The notes: generated from the letters alone by a model not told the origin. 64,000 nucleotides of DNA from Allohahella marinimesophila (GCF_039538005.1 NZ_BAABBO010000001.1:434001-498000), one strand, 5' to 3'. Positions 18,365 to 27,587 are shown, counted from the first letter of the stretch. A program made the numbers and translations.

Positions 18365-18970
18365 ATGGTTTTCATTTGCAGCTCACACCAGCGATCCATC
18401 GCTGCCCTCACCAGTTCGGAGCGGTCACGGCTCTGGACTGAATGGATGGACATGGCAGAACTCAATAGCCGTTGTTGTCTCTGGCGAGATGCTGTGCCAC
18501 TGGCAGGTTGCGCCGCCGATGTGGCTTTGCTGGAAGCCAGGCTTCAGGCCACCCGATTGTTGTCCGTCGATGCGGCGACCTCGGATCCGGGCCGCGATTT
18601 TGCGAGGGCGATCAGCATGTATGTCGTTGCCTGCATCACACTCTGGGAAGCCTACGATCAGATGAAGCTCACGGAAAAATCCAGATCAATAGCGGCCAGT
18701 GTCGAGCTCGAGATCAGGCAACTGCTCGCCGCCTGGTTTCTGTTGCCGGTAGATCTGTGTAGCCGTCTGATAGCCTATTTCGAGCGAGAAACGCTCGAGC
18801 AGTCACACGATTCTAGCGTCGCCAGTGTTGCTTTCAGGGATGACGGCGAGCTGAAGCCATTTCTGCTCAGGCAGGCTGAGCTGGCCTGCCTGCTGCACCC
18901 GCTGACGACCCGCATTTCGATGATGTATCGTGCCGAGAGAATTGCGCCTGTGCAGCGCCTGCCGTGCTGA
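18365..18970 (+). CDS. Unknown protein behind a Fur box, upstream of miaA
   Basis: A 201-residue protein that I do not recognise. A Shine-Dalgarno AGGAGAG four bases before the ATG at 18365 fixes the start; an earlier in-frame ATG at 18320 falls on the predicted promoter. The sequence looks mainly alpha-helical and soluble, with no signal peptide. One moderately hydrophobic stretch (ISMYVVACITLWEAY, about 80-95) is present. Cysteines occur at residue 5, as a pair (SRCCLW) and in LAGCAAD. An arginine-rich C-terminus ends the protein. It is read from a promoter with a near-consensus Fur box, so expression should rise under iron limitation. The stop is seven bases before the miaA start, which suggests co-transcription. 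Confidence 0.72.
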   Translation: MVFICSSHQRSIAALTSSERSRLWTEWMDMAELNSRCCLWRDAVPLAGCAADVALLEARLQATRLLSVDAATSDPGRDFARAISMYVVACITLWEAYDQMKLTEKSRSIAASVELEIRQLLAAWFLLPVDLCSRLIAYFERETLEQSHDSSVASVAFRDDGELKPFLLRQAELACLLHPLTTRISMMYRAERIAPVQRLPC

Positions 18971-18977
18971 AGAACCT

Positions 18978-19943
18978 GTGAAACCTCGCGCTATCGCCAT
19001 CATGGGCCCGACAGCTTCAGGCAAGACCTGGTTAGCCTGTCAGCTCGCCATGAGATTTCCCGTTCACCTCATCAGTGCAGACTCGGTCATGATTTATCGG
19101 GGCATGGACGTCGGGTCAGCGAAACCCGACCCGGAGGAACTCGAACGCTTTCCTCATGCGCTCATCGATATCCGGGATCCCGCTGAAGCCTATTCGGCAG
19201 CTGAATTTCGCAAGGATGCCATTGTCGAGATCGAAGGCGCGCTCGGGAGAGGGCTGCTTCCGGTACTCGTGGGTGGTACCAGTCTCTACTTCAAGCGATT
19301 GCTAGAGGGCATGGCCGACATGCCCGCCTCGACGCCGGAAGTCAGGGCTGGCGTGCTGGCGGACGCCGAACGCGTAGGCTGGTCGGCGATGTATCAGCGT
19401 CTCTGCACCATTGACCCGGTCGCCAGTAAGGCCATTCATCCGAACAACCTCCAACGGCTCAGCAGAGCGCTTGAAGTGCATGCCATTTCCGGTCGGCCAA
19501 TTTCAGCATTCTGGCAGGCGCAAGCTCCCGGGGAGGTCCGTCTTCAGGACGGTCGTTGCGTCAGCTTCCTTCAGTTCGGCATCATGCCTGCCGACCGCGC
19601 GAAACTGCATGAACAGATCGAACAGCGCTTCGATCTCATGCTCGAGGGTGGTCTGGTCGACGAGGTAACCGCCCTGTTCGATAGGGGCGACCTGCATCCT
19701 GATATGCCAAGTATCCGTGCCGTCGGTTATGCACAGGTCTGGGACTTCCTTGCAGGCCATGCATCCCGCGAGGAGATGCGCGAGCGGGGTGTCGCCGCTA
19801 CCCGGCAGCTCGCAAAGCGGCAGTTGACCTGGTTACGCCGCTGGCCAGAGTTACAGGTGCTGGCCAGTGGACCAGGAGTGACTGAGCGGGAAGCCATGTT
19901 GCAGTCGACGCTGTCACAGGTCGCCGAATTTTTGCAGAAATGA
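18978..19943 (+). CDS. miaA: tRNA dimethylallyltransferase MiaA
   Basis: A 321-residue enzyme that transfers a dimethylallyl group to A37 of tRNAs reading codons that start with U. This is the first step toward ms2i6A, which the iron-sulfur enzyme MiaB completes. The P-loop GPTASGKT is at residues 9-16. SADSVMIYRGMDVGSAKP, GGTSLYFKRLLEG and the C-terminal RQLAKRQLTWLRR follow. The start is a GTG at 18978, seven bases after the preceding gene; upstream in-frame ATG use would add residues unlike the family. It is normally next to mutL, but here it sits behind a Fur-controlled gene. hfq follows. Confidence 0.94.
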   Translation: MKPRAIAIMGPTASGKTWLACQLAMRFPVHLISADSVMIYRGMDVGSAKPDPEELERFPHALIDIRDPAEAYSAAEFRKDAIVEIEGALGRGLLPVLVGGTSLYFKRLLEGMADMPASTPEVRAGVLADAERVGWSAMYQRLCTIDPVASKAIHPNNLQRLSRALEVHAISGRPISAFWQAQAPGEVRLQDGRCVSFLQFGIMPADRAKLHEQIEQRFDLMLEGGLVDEVTALFDRGDLHPDMPSIRAVGYAQVWDFLAGHASREEMRERGVAATRQLAKRQLTWLRRWPELQVLASGPGVTEREAMLQSTLSQVAEFLQK

Positions 19944-20089
19944 AGTTATCGGTGGTTTAACATGGCACTAGAGCGAATCTTCTGAGAATCTGCGACAATA
20001 TCAGGCTATACTGCGTGCGAAGCGTTGCTCAGGTAACCATTTGTTGCCGATCCCCAATAATTGATAATCAGAATGCCAGGAGAATAGAT

Positions 20090-20341
20090 ATGTCGAAGGG
20101 GCAGTCACTACAAGACCCTTATCTCAATGCGCTGCGAAAGGAACGTATTCCTGTATCCATCTTTCTCGTCAACGGCATCAAACTGCAGGGACAGATCGAG
20201 AGCTTCGATCAATTTGTCATTCTGCTGAAGAATACTGTCAGCCAGATGGTGTACAAGCATGCCATCTCCACGGTAGTGCCATCGCGAAACGTCAAGATCA
20301 CCCATCCCGGCGAAGGTGAAGCTGAGCCTGGTAACGCCTGA
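20090..20341 (+). CDS. hfq: RNA chaperone Hfq
   Basis: An 83-residue Sm-like hexameric RNA chaperone that pairs small RNAs with mRNAs. Both Sm motifs are intact: NALRKERIPVSIFLVNGIKL with QFVILLKN, and the YKHAIST Sm2 motif. The C-terminal tail is short (after VKITHP), as in Pseudomonas, unlike the long E. coli tail. The ATG at 20090 is chosen because AGGAGA stands seven bases before it. About 145 bases separate it from miaA, so an internal promoter is likely. Confidence 0.97.
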   Translation: MSKGQSLQDPYLNALRKERIPVSIFLVNGIKLQGQIESFDQFVILLKNTVSQMVYKHAISTVVPSRNVKITHPGEGEAEPGNA

Positions 20342-20400
20342 GGTTCCCTATCCTGAAAGCTGCTATTTGCCCCGTTCATCTGCCGGATCAGGTCTGACCA

Positions 20401-21786
20401 TTGTTTGACCGTCCTGATACCGGCGAGCGTGCGCTGCTCGTTCACCTCGAGCTAGACAAAGAGAACGATTGCGAAGACCCCCAGGAGTTCGTCGATCTTG
20501 CGCTCTCTGCCGGGGTGGAGGTTCTCGAGGTTGTCAGCGTCAATCGACATCATGCCACGCCAAAGTTTTTCGTAGGCAGCGGCAAGGTGGAGGAGCTGAG
20601 CGCTATCGTCCGGCTTCACAAGGCTGATGTCGTCCTGTTCAATCATGCGCTCTCGCCCAGCCAGGAGCGTAACCTTGAAAAGGCGATGGAAGTCCGGGTG
20701 CTGGATCGGGTCGGCCTCATCCTCGATATCTTTGCCCAGCGCGCACGCACGCATGAAGGCAAGTTGCAGGTCGAACTCGCGCAGCTTGAATACATGTCGA
20801 CTCGACTCATTCGCGGCTGGACTCACCTCGAGCGGCAAAAAGGTGGTATCGGTCTTCGCGGTCCGGGTGAAACGCAGCTCGAAACCGACCGCCGTTTATT
20901 GCGGGCACGCATCAAATCGATACACAAGCGGCTGGAAAAAGTCAGACGGCAGCGCGAGCAGGGGAGGCGGGCACGTCTTCGAAATGAAGTGCCTGTGGTG
21001 GCGCTCGTCGGCTATACAAACGCAGGTAAATCGACCCTGTTCAACAGACTGACATCGTCTGACGTATTCGCAGCCAATCAGCTGTTTGCAACGCTCGACC
21101 CGACCTTGCGCCGTATCGAACTCGATGGCTTCGGTCCGATCATCTTTGCCGATACCGTCGGATTCATTCGACATCTTCCACACAAGCTGGTTGATGCCTT
21201 CCGCGCAACGCTCGAGGAAACTCGAGATGCCGATCTGCTGCTGCATCTGGTAGATGCCAGCGATCCACGTCGGGATGACAACCAGAAGCAGGTGGCCGAG
21301 GTGCTGAAGGAAATTGGCGCCGATACAGTGCCTGCTGTGAAAGTGATGAACAAGATTGACGCGCTCGATCAGGCGCAGTGGCCGCTCGATTCGACTGGTG
21401 GCCGCGTGGACCGGGACGCAGAGGGGCTGCCTGAGCGAGTCTGGGTCTCGGCTGCCAATGGCCAGGGTATCGACACACTCCTCGATACTATCGCCGAATT
21501 ACTCGGAACTGATGTGCGTCTGTTGACCATTCGCTGTGACATGCAGATGCACAGTCGCTTGCGATCAAGATTTTTCGAGCGGAATGTCGTTGAGAACGAA
21601 GCGGTCGACGAAGAAGGTCGTCCGCTACTGACGGTTCGCATAGAACAACATATTCTGGATCAGCTGCTGTCGCATGCTGACGTGAAGCTTTCTGAAATTC
21701 TGGTTGAAGATCATGCGCCTCATCGCGTCAGCCATAAGGATGATGAGTTCGAAGTAAATGACAATGACGATACATTGCCTGCTTAG
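20401..21786 (+). CDS. hflX: Ribosome-associated GTPase HflX
   Basis: A 461-residue GTPase that rescues stalled ribosomes and binds the 50S subunit. The N-terminal HflX domain (about 1-190) contains the glycine-rich GGIGLRGPGETQLETDRRLL. The G domain follows: G1 GYTNAGKST, G3 DTVGF and G4 NKID. The start is a TTG at 20401, and MFDRPDTGERALLVHLEL matches E. coli MFDRYDAGEQAVLVH. It lies between hfq and hflK as in E. coli. The C-terminus is acidic. Confidence 0.95.
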   Translation: MFDRPDTGERALLVHLELDKENDCEDPQEFVDLALSAGVEVLEVVSVNRHHATPKFFVGSGKVEELSAIVRLHKADVVLFNHALSPSQERNLEKAMEVRVLDRVGLILDIFAQRARTHEGKLQVELAQLEYMSTRLIRGWTHLERQKGGIGLRGPGETQLETDRRLLRARIKSIHKRLEKVRRQREQGRRARLRNEVPVVALVGYTNAGKSTLFNRLTSSDVFAANQLFATLDPTLRRIELDGFGPIIFADTVGFIRHLPHKLVDAFRATLEETRDADLLLHLVDASDPRRDDNQKQVAEVLKEIGADTVPAVKVMNKIDALDQAQWPLDSTGGRVDRDAEGLPERVWVSAANGQGIDTLLDTIAELLGTDVRLLTIRCDMQMHSRLRSRFFERNVVENEAVDEEGRPLLTVRIEQHILDQLLSHADVKLSEILVEDHAPHRVSHKDDEFEVNDNDDTLPA

Positions 21787-21872
21787 CTTGCTCACTGCCA
21801 GACCAGAACTTAGACTAGGCGCAATTTGAAGCAGCCTGGTCTGCTCATTCGATGATTTAAAGGGGATACTCA

Positions 21873-23042
21873 ATGGCTTGGAATGAACCCGGCGGCGGTA
21901 ACAAAGGCGGACAGGATCCCTGGGGATCGGGTCGTCGCAAGGGGAACCAGGATGGCCCTCCAGAACTTGATGAATTGTTCAAGAAAGGCATGGACAAGCT
22001 CAATAGTCTTTTTGGTGGCGAGAAAGGCGGCTCTGGTGGCTCGGGCAACAAGCAGAGCAACGCGGGCGGCATCATCGTCATTGCCCTCATCGTCGCCGCC
22101 TTGCTGGCCGCCTGGAATTCGGTCTACCGGGTAGATGAAAAGGAGCGCGCCATCGTGTTGCGTTTCGGCAAATACCTCAAGACTGAGGATCCCGGTCTTC
22201 AGTTCCGTATCCCAATCGTCGATCGGGTTTACATTGAAGATGTTACAGCTGTGCGCACACTCAAGAAATCGTCGCACATGCTGACTGAAGACGAGAATAT
22301 CGTCGATATCGATCTCTCAGTGCAGTGGGTGGTGAAGGATCTTCAGCAATTCACACTGAACATGCGTTCTGCACCGACGACACTGGACTACGCGACAGAC
22401 TCGGCGCTTCGTCATGAAGTAGGTGGTACCGAGATGGACAAGGTGCTGACCGAAGGTCGTGAGTTCCTGGCCATCGAAACCCAGAACCGCCTGCAGAACA
22501 TCCTTGATTTCTACGGCGCAGGTATTCAGATTCAGGCAATGAACATTGAATCCGCCCATCCGCCTGAACAGGTCAGGGGCGCTTTCGAAGATGTGCAACG
22601 GGCGAAGGAAGACGAGCAACGCGTCGTCAACCGTGCGGAAGCCTATCGTAATCAGGTAGTCCCTGAGTCCCGTGGTAAGGCGCAGCGGATTATTGAAGAA
22701 GCGAATGCCTATCGCGAGCAGGTTGTTGCCATGGCGAAAGGTGAAACTGATCGCTTCCTGCAGGTGCTCAGAATTTATGAGACAGCGCCGGCCATCACTC
22801 GCGAGCGCATGTACATCGAAACGATGGAACAGGTGATGAGCAAGAGCAGCAAGATACTGGTGGACCAGCAGAACGGCTCGAATATCATGTATCTGCCGCT
22901 CGATCGTATGCTAGAGCAGAGCGGTCGCAGCCAGACGCAGGAAAACGGGCGGGTGTCTGCCAATCAGGACCCATCGGTGATTACACCGAGAAGAACACAG
23001 AATACCGGGCGCAATAGTGCGCTGTTAGAGGGGAGAAACTGA
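21873..23042 (+). CDS. hflK: FtsH protease regulator HflK (SPFH/stomatin family)
   Basis: A 389-residue membrane protein that forms a large cage with HflC around the FtsH protease. A glycine-rich cytoplasmic N-terminus (about 1-65, repeated GG and GSGG) precedes one membrane helix (about 68-88, GGIIVIALIVAALLAAW). The SPFH/band-7 domain (VDEKERAIVLRFGKYLKT onward) and a coiled-coil region near 240-290 follow. Its stop shares one base with the hflC start (TGATG), so translation is coupled. A Shine-Dalgarno AAAGGGG precedes the ATG. Confidence 0.96.
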   Translation: MAWNEPGGGNKGGQDPWGSGRRKGNQDGPPELDELFKKGMDKLNSLFGGEKGGSGGSGNKQSNAGGIIVIALIVAALLAAWNSVYRVDEKERAIVLRFGKYLKTEDPGLQFRIPIVDRVYIEDVTAVRTLKKSSHMLTEDENIVDIDLSVQWVVKDLQQFTLNMRSAPTTLDYATDSALRHEVGGTEMDKVLTEGREFLAIETQNRLQNILDFYGAGIQIQAMNIESAHPPEQVRGAFEDVQRAKEDEQRVVNRAEAYRNQVVPESRGKAQRIIEEANAYREQVVAMAKGETDRFLQVLRIYETAPAITRERMYIETMEQVMSKSSKILVDQQNGSNIMYLPLDRMLEQSGRSQTQENGRVSANQDPSVITPRRTQNTGRNSALLEGRN

Positions 23043-23935
23043 TGTCTGGCGCTAGATTGATACTGATCGGCCTCGTACTGCTGGCATTGCTGATCCTGGC
23101 ACAGGCGGCCTATATCGTACCTGAGACTCATCGCGCGGTCGTATTGCGCTTTGGCGGCCTCATCAAGACCGATGTACCTGCTGGCCTTCATTTCAAGATT
23201 CCGTTTGTGGATCAGAACCGGAATTTCGATACACGGGTACTGGCCATGGACCTGCCGGTAAAGAGTTATCTTACCGTCGAGCAGAAGCCGCTGGATGTAA
23301 ACTCGTACGCCACCTGGCGAATCGTGAATGTGGGACAGTTCTATCGGGCTGCCCAGGGTAGTGAAGATCGTGCACGCACGCTGCTGATTTCGCGCATCGA
23401 CAAGGGTCTGCGAGATCAGTTCGGCAAGCGCACCATGCACGAAGTGGTGGCTGGTGAACGTGAAGAGCTGATGGAAGAATTGACTGCCAGTGTCGATCGC
23501 GAAGCGGCTGACAAGTATGGCATCAACGTCATCGACATCAGGGTTCGGGCGATCGACCTGCCGAAGCGCGTCAGTGACTCGGTCTACGAGCGTATGGAAT
23601 CAGAGCGTCTGAAGATAGCCCAGTCTCATCGATCAAAAGGTGAGGAGTTGGCAGAGGGTGTGCGTGCCGACGCAGACAGGCAGCGAACCGTCGAGCTGGC
23701 GCGAGCCTTCGAGCAGGCAGAGCAGCTACGTGGTGAAGGTGAAGCCGAAGCATCACAACTCTACGCTGATGCCTATGGCAAGAACGAGGAGTTCTATGCC
23801 TTCTATCGCAGACTCAAGGCCTATGAAACTTCGCTGGCGACCAAGGACAATATCATGGTCCTGGAGCCTGACAGCGAGTTCTTCAAATATATGAAGCAGT
23901 CCGGACCGATTGCGGAAACTGAAGACACCAACTGA
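23042..23935 (+). CDS. hflC: FtsH protease regulator HflC
   Basis: The 297-residue partner of HflK, also SPFH family. One N-terminal membrane helix (about 5-25) leads into YIVPETHRAVVLRFGGLIKT, with the band-7 domain to about 190. The helical segment ELARAFEQAEQLRGEGEAEA is the oligomerisation stalk. A C-terminal tail with FFKYMK is typical of HflC. The start overlaps the hflK stop. A short hairpin downstream separates it from hisZ. Confidence 0.96.
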   Translation: MSGARLILIGLVLLALLILAQAAYIVPETHRAVVLRFGGLIKTDVPAGLHFKIPFVDQNRNFDTRVLAMDLPVKSYLTVEQKPLDVNSYATWRIVNVGQFYRAAQGSEDRARTLLISRIDKGLRDQFGKRTMHEVVAGEREELMEELTASVDREAADKYGINVIDIRVRAIDLPKRVSDSVYERMESERLKIAQSHRSKGEELAEGVRADADRQRTVELARAFEQAEQLRGEGEAEASQLYADAYGKNEEFYAFYRRLKAYETSLATKDNIMVLEPDSEFFKYMKQSGPIAETEDTN

Positions 23936-23941
23936 TCGGAA

Positions 23942-23959
23942 ACGGTGCTGCGGCACCGT
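23942..23959 (+). terminator. Hairpin between hflC and hisZ
   Basis: A perfect seven-base stem ACGGTGC and GCACCGT with a TGCG loop, eight bases after the hflC stop. There is no T-run, so it may be an mRNA processing or protection element rather than a terminator. Confidence 0.4.
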
Positions 23960-23981
23960 CCTCGGGAACTGAAAGCACGCT

Positions 23982-25211
23982 ATGTTTGAACCCTCAGAAA
24001 CGCTGGCAGCCTCTGGCAAATGGATGCTGCCGGATGGTGTAGAAGATCTGCTTCCGCATCAGGCCGCCAGTATAGAGCGCTTGCGCAGGGCAGTGCTGGA
24101 TCTTTACGCAAGCTGGGGCTACCAGCTCGTGGTTCCGCCAATGATCGAGTTTCTCGACAGCTTGCTGACAGGTGTTGGCAGTGACCTCGAACTGCAGACC
24201 TTCAAGGTGACCGATCAGCTCAGTGGTCGAATGCTGGGCATTCGTGCTGACATGACGCCCCAGGTTGCTCGCATCGATGCCCATCAGTCCATGGCAGGTG
24301 GCGTCGACAGCAGCAACCAGCGCAACCGCTACTGTTACGTAGGCTCTGTGCTGAAGACACGCATGGAAAGTGTGCTGGCTACCAGGACACCGACGCAGAG
24401 CGGCTGTGAGCTCTATGGTGAAGCATCGATCGCTGGTGACATCGAAGTGCTGTCGATGATGCTCGAAGTACTCGATCGCGCTGGTCTGCCCAGTGTTCAT
24501 GTCGATCTTGCCCACGTGGGCTTCATCAGAAAGGTCATGCAGCTGGCTGGTTTCGACCCGAAGATGGACAGCAAGCTACTTGATGTACTGAACCGTCGGG
24601 CTGTAGCTGAGCTCGACGTCATTGCGACGGCGGCGTCGGACCCTCAACTGGCAGCTTTGATCAAGGCCCTGCCATCACTCGGTGGCCCGGCCTCGGTGCT
24701 TGAGGACGCACGCGAGCTCTGTCATTTCGATCATGAGCTGCTCGCTGCCATTAGTGAAATCGAGACGCTTGGCCAGGCGGTGACCAGTCGCTATCCGTCA
24801 GCGAATATACGATATGATCTTTGTGAGCTGCGTGGTCTCAATTACCACACAGGTCTTATGTTTGCTGCCTATACCGGCGACTATGGCCAGGCAATTGGTT
24901 ATGGCGGGCGATATGACAATATCGGCCTTGCCTTCGGCAGCCGTCGACCGGCAACGGGATTCAGTATCGATTTGAAGGTGCTTCACAAACTAGCCGTTGG
25001 ACATGTGCCATCGGAGCGTTCGGCGATTCTGGCACCTGCTGACGACTCTCCATCGCTCTGGCAATATATTCATACTCTGCGCAAGACAGAGAAAGTGATA
25101 CAATTGCTTCCCGGTCAGGGTGCAACCGACTACGCGACAGTGTGCGATCGGCAGATCGTTGCTGCCGATGAGCCGGACAAATGGCAGCTCATGCCTTTGC
25201 TCGCGTTGTAG
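23982..25211 (+). CDS. hisZ: ATP phosphoribosyltransferase regulatory subunit HisZ
   Basis: A 409-residue paralogue of histidyl-tRNA synthetase that activates and regulates the short form of HisG in the first step of histidine synthesis. It shows class II synthetase features: LPDGVEDLLPHQAASIERLR at the N-terminus, the motif-2-like RADMTPQVARID, and GLNYHTGLMFAAYTGDYG with a following glycine-rich YGGRYDNIG. It lacks a C-terminal anticodon-binding domain. Its presence implies a short HisG elsewhere in the genome. The hflC-hisZ-purA order is common outside enterics. Confidence 0.93.
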   Translation: MFEPSETLAASGKWMLPDGVEDLLPHQAASIERLRRAVLDLYASWGYQLVVPPMIEFLDSLLTGVGSDLELQTFKVTDQLSGRMLGIRADMTPQVARIDAHQSMAGGVDSSNQRNRYCYVGSVLKTRMESVLATRTPTQSGCELYGEASIAGDIEVLSMMLEVLDRAGLPSVHVDLAHVGFIRKVMQLAGFDPKMDSKLLDVLNRRAVAELDVIATAASDPQLAALIKALPSLGGPASVLEDARELCHFDHELLAAISEIETLGQAVTSRYPSANIRYDLCELRGLNYHTGLMFAAYTGDYGQAIGYGGRYDNIGLAFGSRRPATGFSIDLKVLHKLAVGHVPSERSAILAPADDSPSLWQYIHTLRKTEKVIQLLPGQGATDYATVCDRQIVAADEPDKWQLMPLLAL

Positions 25212-25261
25212 TCAGCCTCGTTTTTTTCATTCTGTAATCAATACATTATCTGGATTTTCTC

Positions 25262-26578
25262 ATGGGTAGAAACGTCGTCGTGCTTGGCACTCAATGGGGT
25301 GATGAGGGCAAAGGGAAGGTTGTCGATCTCTTAACGGAAGATGCTGCAGCTGTCGTGCGTTATCAAGGTGGGCATAATGCTGGCCATACGCTTGTCATCG
25401 ATGGGAAAAAGACAGTTCTCCATCTCATTCCATCCGGCATACTTCGCGGCTCTGTTCAGTGCCTGATCGGGAACGGCGTTGTGCTCTCGCCCACGGCACT
25501 GATGAAGGAAATGGCAGAGCTCGAGGCCAGTGGCGTCGATTTCACCGGTCGTCTTCATATCAGTAACGCCTGCCCGCTCATACTGCCCTATCACCAGAAG
25601 CTCGACCTTGCGAGAGAGATTCGCCGAGGCGAAGGCAAGATCGGCACTACCGGGCGTGGTATCGGGCCTGCCTATGAAGACAAGGCGGCGCGCCGTGGTC
25701 TTCGCGTAGGGGATTTGTCACAGCCTGATCTCTTCGCCGAAAAGCTGGCCGAAGTCATGGATTATCATAACTTTGTGTTGACCCAGTACTACAAGGTAGA
25801 TGGTTGCGACTACCAGGAGACCCTGGACGAGATCATGAAGCAGTCGGAAATTCTGCTGCCGATGGCTGCTGATATCACCGACATGCTCCACGGTTTTCGC
25901 AAGGCCGGACGCAATATCATGTTCGAAGGCGCCCAGGGCAGTATGCTGGACATCGATCTCGGCACCTATCCTTTCGTCACTTCTTCCAACACGACGGCTG
26001 GCGGCACTGCAACCGGCAGCGGCGTCGGCCCGTTATACCTGGACTATATTCTGGGTATCACCAAAGCCTATGCGACCCGTGTGGGCTCGGGGCCGTTTCC
26101 CACAGAACTGTTCGATACCGACGGACCTGGGGCGAGACTGGCCAAGCGTGGCAATGAATTCGGCGCAACCACAGGTCGGCCGAGGCGTTGTGGCTGGTTC
26201 GATGCCGTAGCTCTGCGTCATGCCATCGAAATCAATTCTGTATCTGGCATCTGTCTCACCAAGCTCGACGTGCTGGACGGTCTGGATACCGTACGGGTCT
26301 GTGTCGGTTACAAGCCGGCAGATGGTTATGCCACTGGTAAGGCGCTCACGCGCCCACCCATCAGTTGCGAGCATTACGACAATCTCGTGCCGGAGTATGT
26401 CGATCTTCCGGGCTGGCAGGAGAACACTGCTGGTATTCGAAGCATCGATGAGCTGCCTGCGAATGCGCAAGCTTATATCAAGTTCATCGAAGCTCAGATT
26501 GAAGCGCCGATCGACATCATCTCGACCGGCCCAGATCGCAACGAAACGATTATCCTGCGACATCCTTTCGCGGAATAA
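25262..26578 (+). CDS. purA: Adenylosuccinate synthetase
   Basis: A 438-residue GTP-dependent enzyme that joins IMP and aspartate on the route to AMP. The N-terminus GTQWGDEGKGKVVDLL carries the P-loop-like GDEGKGK motif and the catalytic aspartate. HNAGHTLVIDGKK contains the catalytic histidine. The IMP loop GTTGRGIGPAYEDK, the GTP-site SSNTTAGG and the ending STGPDRNETI are all present. The length is typical (about 430). There is no clear Shine-Dalgarno. The last 29 bases overlap the 3' end of the convergent DUF808 gene. Confidence 0.97.
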   Translation: MGRNVVVLGTQWGDEGKGKVVDLLTEDAAAVVRYQGGHNAGHTLVIDGKKTVLHLIPSGILRGSVQCLIGNGVVLSPTALMKEMAELEASGVDFTGRLHISNACPLILPYHQKLDLAREIRRGEGKIGTTGRGIGPAYEDKAARRGLRVGDLSQPDLFAEKLAEVMDYHNFVLTQYYKVDGCDYQETLDEIMKQSEILLPMAADITDMLHGFRKAGRNIMFEGAQGSMLDIDLGTYPFVTSSNTTAGGTATGSGVGPLYLDYILGITKAYATRVGSGPFPTELFDTDGPGARLAKRGNEFGATTGRPRRCGWFDAVALRHAIEINSVSGICLTKLDVLDGLDTVRVCVGYKPADGYATGKALTRPPISCEHYDNLVPEYVDLPGWQENTAGIRSIDELPANAQAYIKFIEAQIEAPIDIISTGPDRNETIILRHPFAE

Positions 26579-27527
26579 AGCGCCGTACGGCACTGACGGC
26601 GGCCACTGCCAGGCCGCCGGCCACGAGTCCGGTCATCGCGTTGGCCAAGGTCGGGCCGATGGTGGAAAAGAGCACCCCAAAGGTCGGAATCTCGGCGGCG
26701 GAGGCGGTGCCAGCGGCGAACATCTCTTCCAGTGCTGGCAACCCGTGTAGCAGGATCCCGCCTCCGACCAGAAACATGGCAGCCGTTCCCACGATCGACA
26801 GGGTCCGCATCAGTTTCGGTGCAATGCTGAGAATGGCCTGACCACTTGTCCGACTGAGTCCGCCAAGTGCATCCTTTCTCGTTCTGGACGCCAGATAAAG
26901 TCCGCCGTCATCCAGTTTGACGATACCCGCGACGAGCCCGTACACCCCCACCGTTATACCAATGGCAACCGTCGATAGTACCAGGGCCTGTGTCAGCAGA
27001 GGCTCCTGGCTGACAGTGCCGAGCGAGATCGCGATAATTTCTGCCGAAAGAATGAAGTCGGTATTGATGGCACCCTTGATTTTTTCCTTTTCGAATTCGA
27101 CAAGATCGATGCTGGGGTCTGCCGCAGCTGCGACGTGGGCCGAACGAGGATGGCCCGATGTGTCAGCTGTGGCTTTCTCATTGGCAGCAGGCTGCGTGAA
27201 ACGATGGAGAATCTTCTCTGCGCCTTCATAGCACAGATAGAGACCGCCGATCATCAGCAGCGGTGTGATCGCCCAGGGAATGAAGCTACTGATCGCCAGA
27301 GCGCCGGGTACAAGTATCACCTTGTTACGAAAGGACCCCTTGGCAACAGCCCAGACGACGGGCAGCTCGCGCTCTGGTTTCACCCCGCTGACCTGCTGTG
27401 CGTTGAGCGCAAGATCATCACCGAGCACGCCGGCGGTTTTCTTGGTAGCCACCTTGGTCATCAGACTGACGTCGTCGAGCAAGGTGGTAATGTCATCTAG
27501 GAGGGCTAGTAAACTGACTCCGGCCAC
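26550..27527 (-). CDS. DUF808 (YedI-like) inner-membrane protein
   Basis: A 325-residue multi-pass membrane protein of the DUF808/YedI family, whose function is not established. The N-terminus MAGVSLLALLDDITTLLDDV and the following AGVLGDDLALNAQQVSG are the family signature. About six or seven hydrophobic segments follow (for example near 80-100, 160-185, 190-215 and 240-300). A charged loop (about 110-155) interrupts them. It is read toward purA, and the two coding 3' ends overlap by 29 bases. The N-terminus sits close to the start of the divergent diguanylate cyclase gene. Confidence 0.88.
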   Translation of the reverse strand: MAGVSLLALLDDITTLLDDVSLMTKVATKKTAGVLGDDLALNAQQVSGVKPERELPVVWAVAKGSFRNKVILVPGALAISSFIPWAITPLLMIGGLYLCYEGAEKILHRFTQPAANEKATADTSGHPRSAHVAAAADPSIDLVEFEKEKIKGAINTDFILSAEIIAISLGTVSQEPLLTQALVLSTVAIGITVGVYGLVAGIVKLDDGGLYLASRTRKDALGGLSRTSGQAILSIAPKLMRTLSIVGTAAMFLVGGGILLHGLPALEEMFAAGTASAAEIPTFGVLFSTIGPTLANAMTGLVAGGLAVAAVSAVRRFIPRKDVAG

Positions 27528-27587
27528 ATTTTAAATCCTGTTGAGAGTGGATAACAAAAGGTCCTTGCAGACCATTTAAGCTGATAC

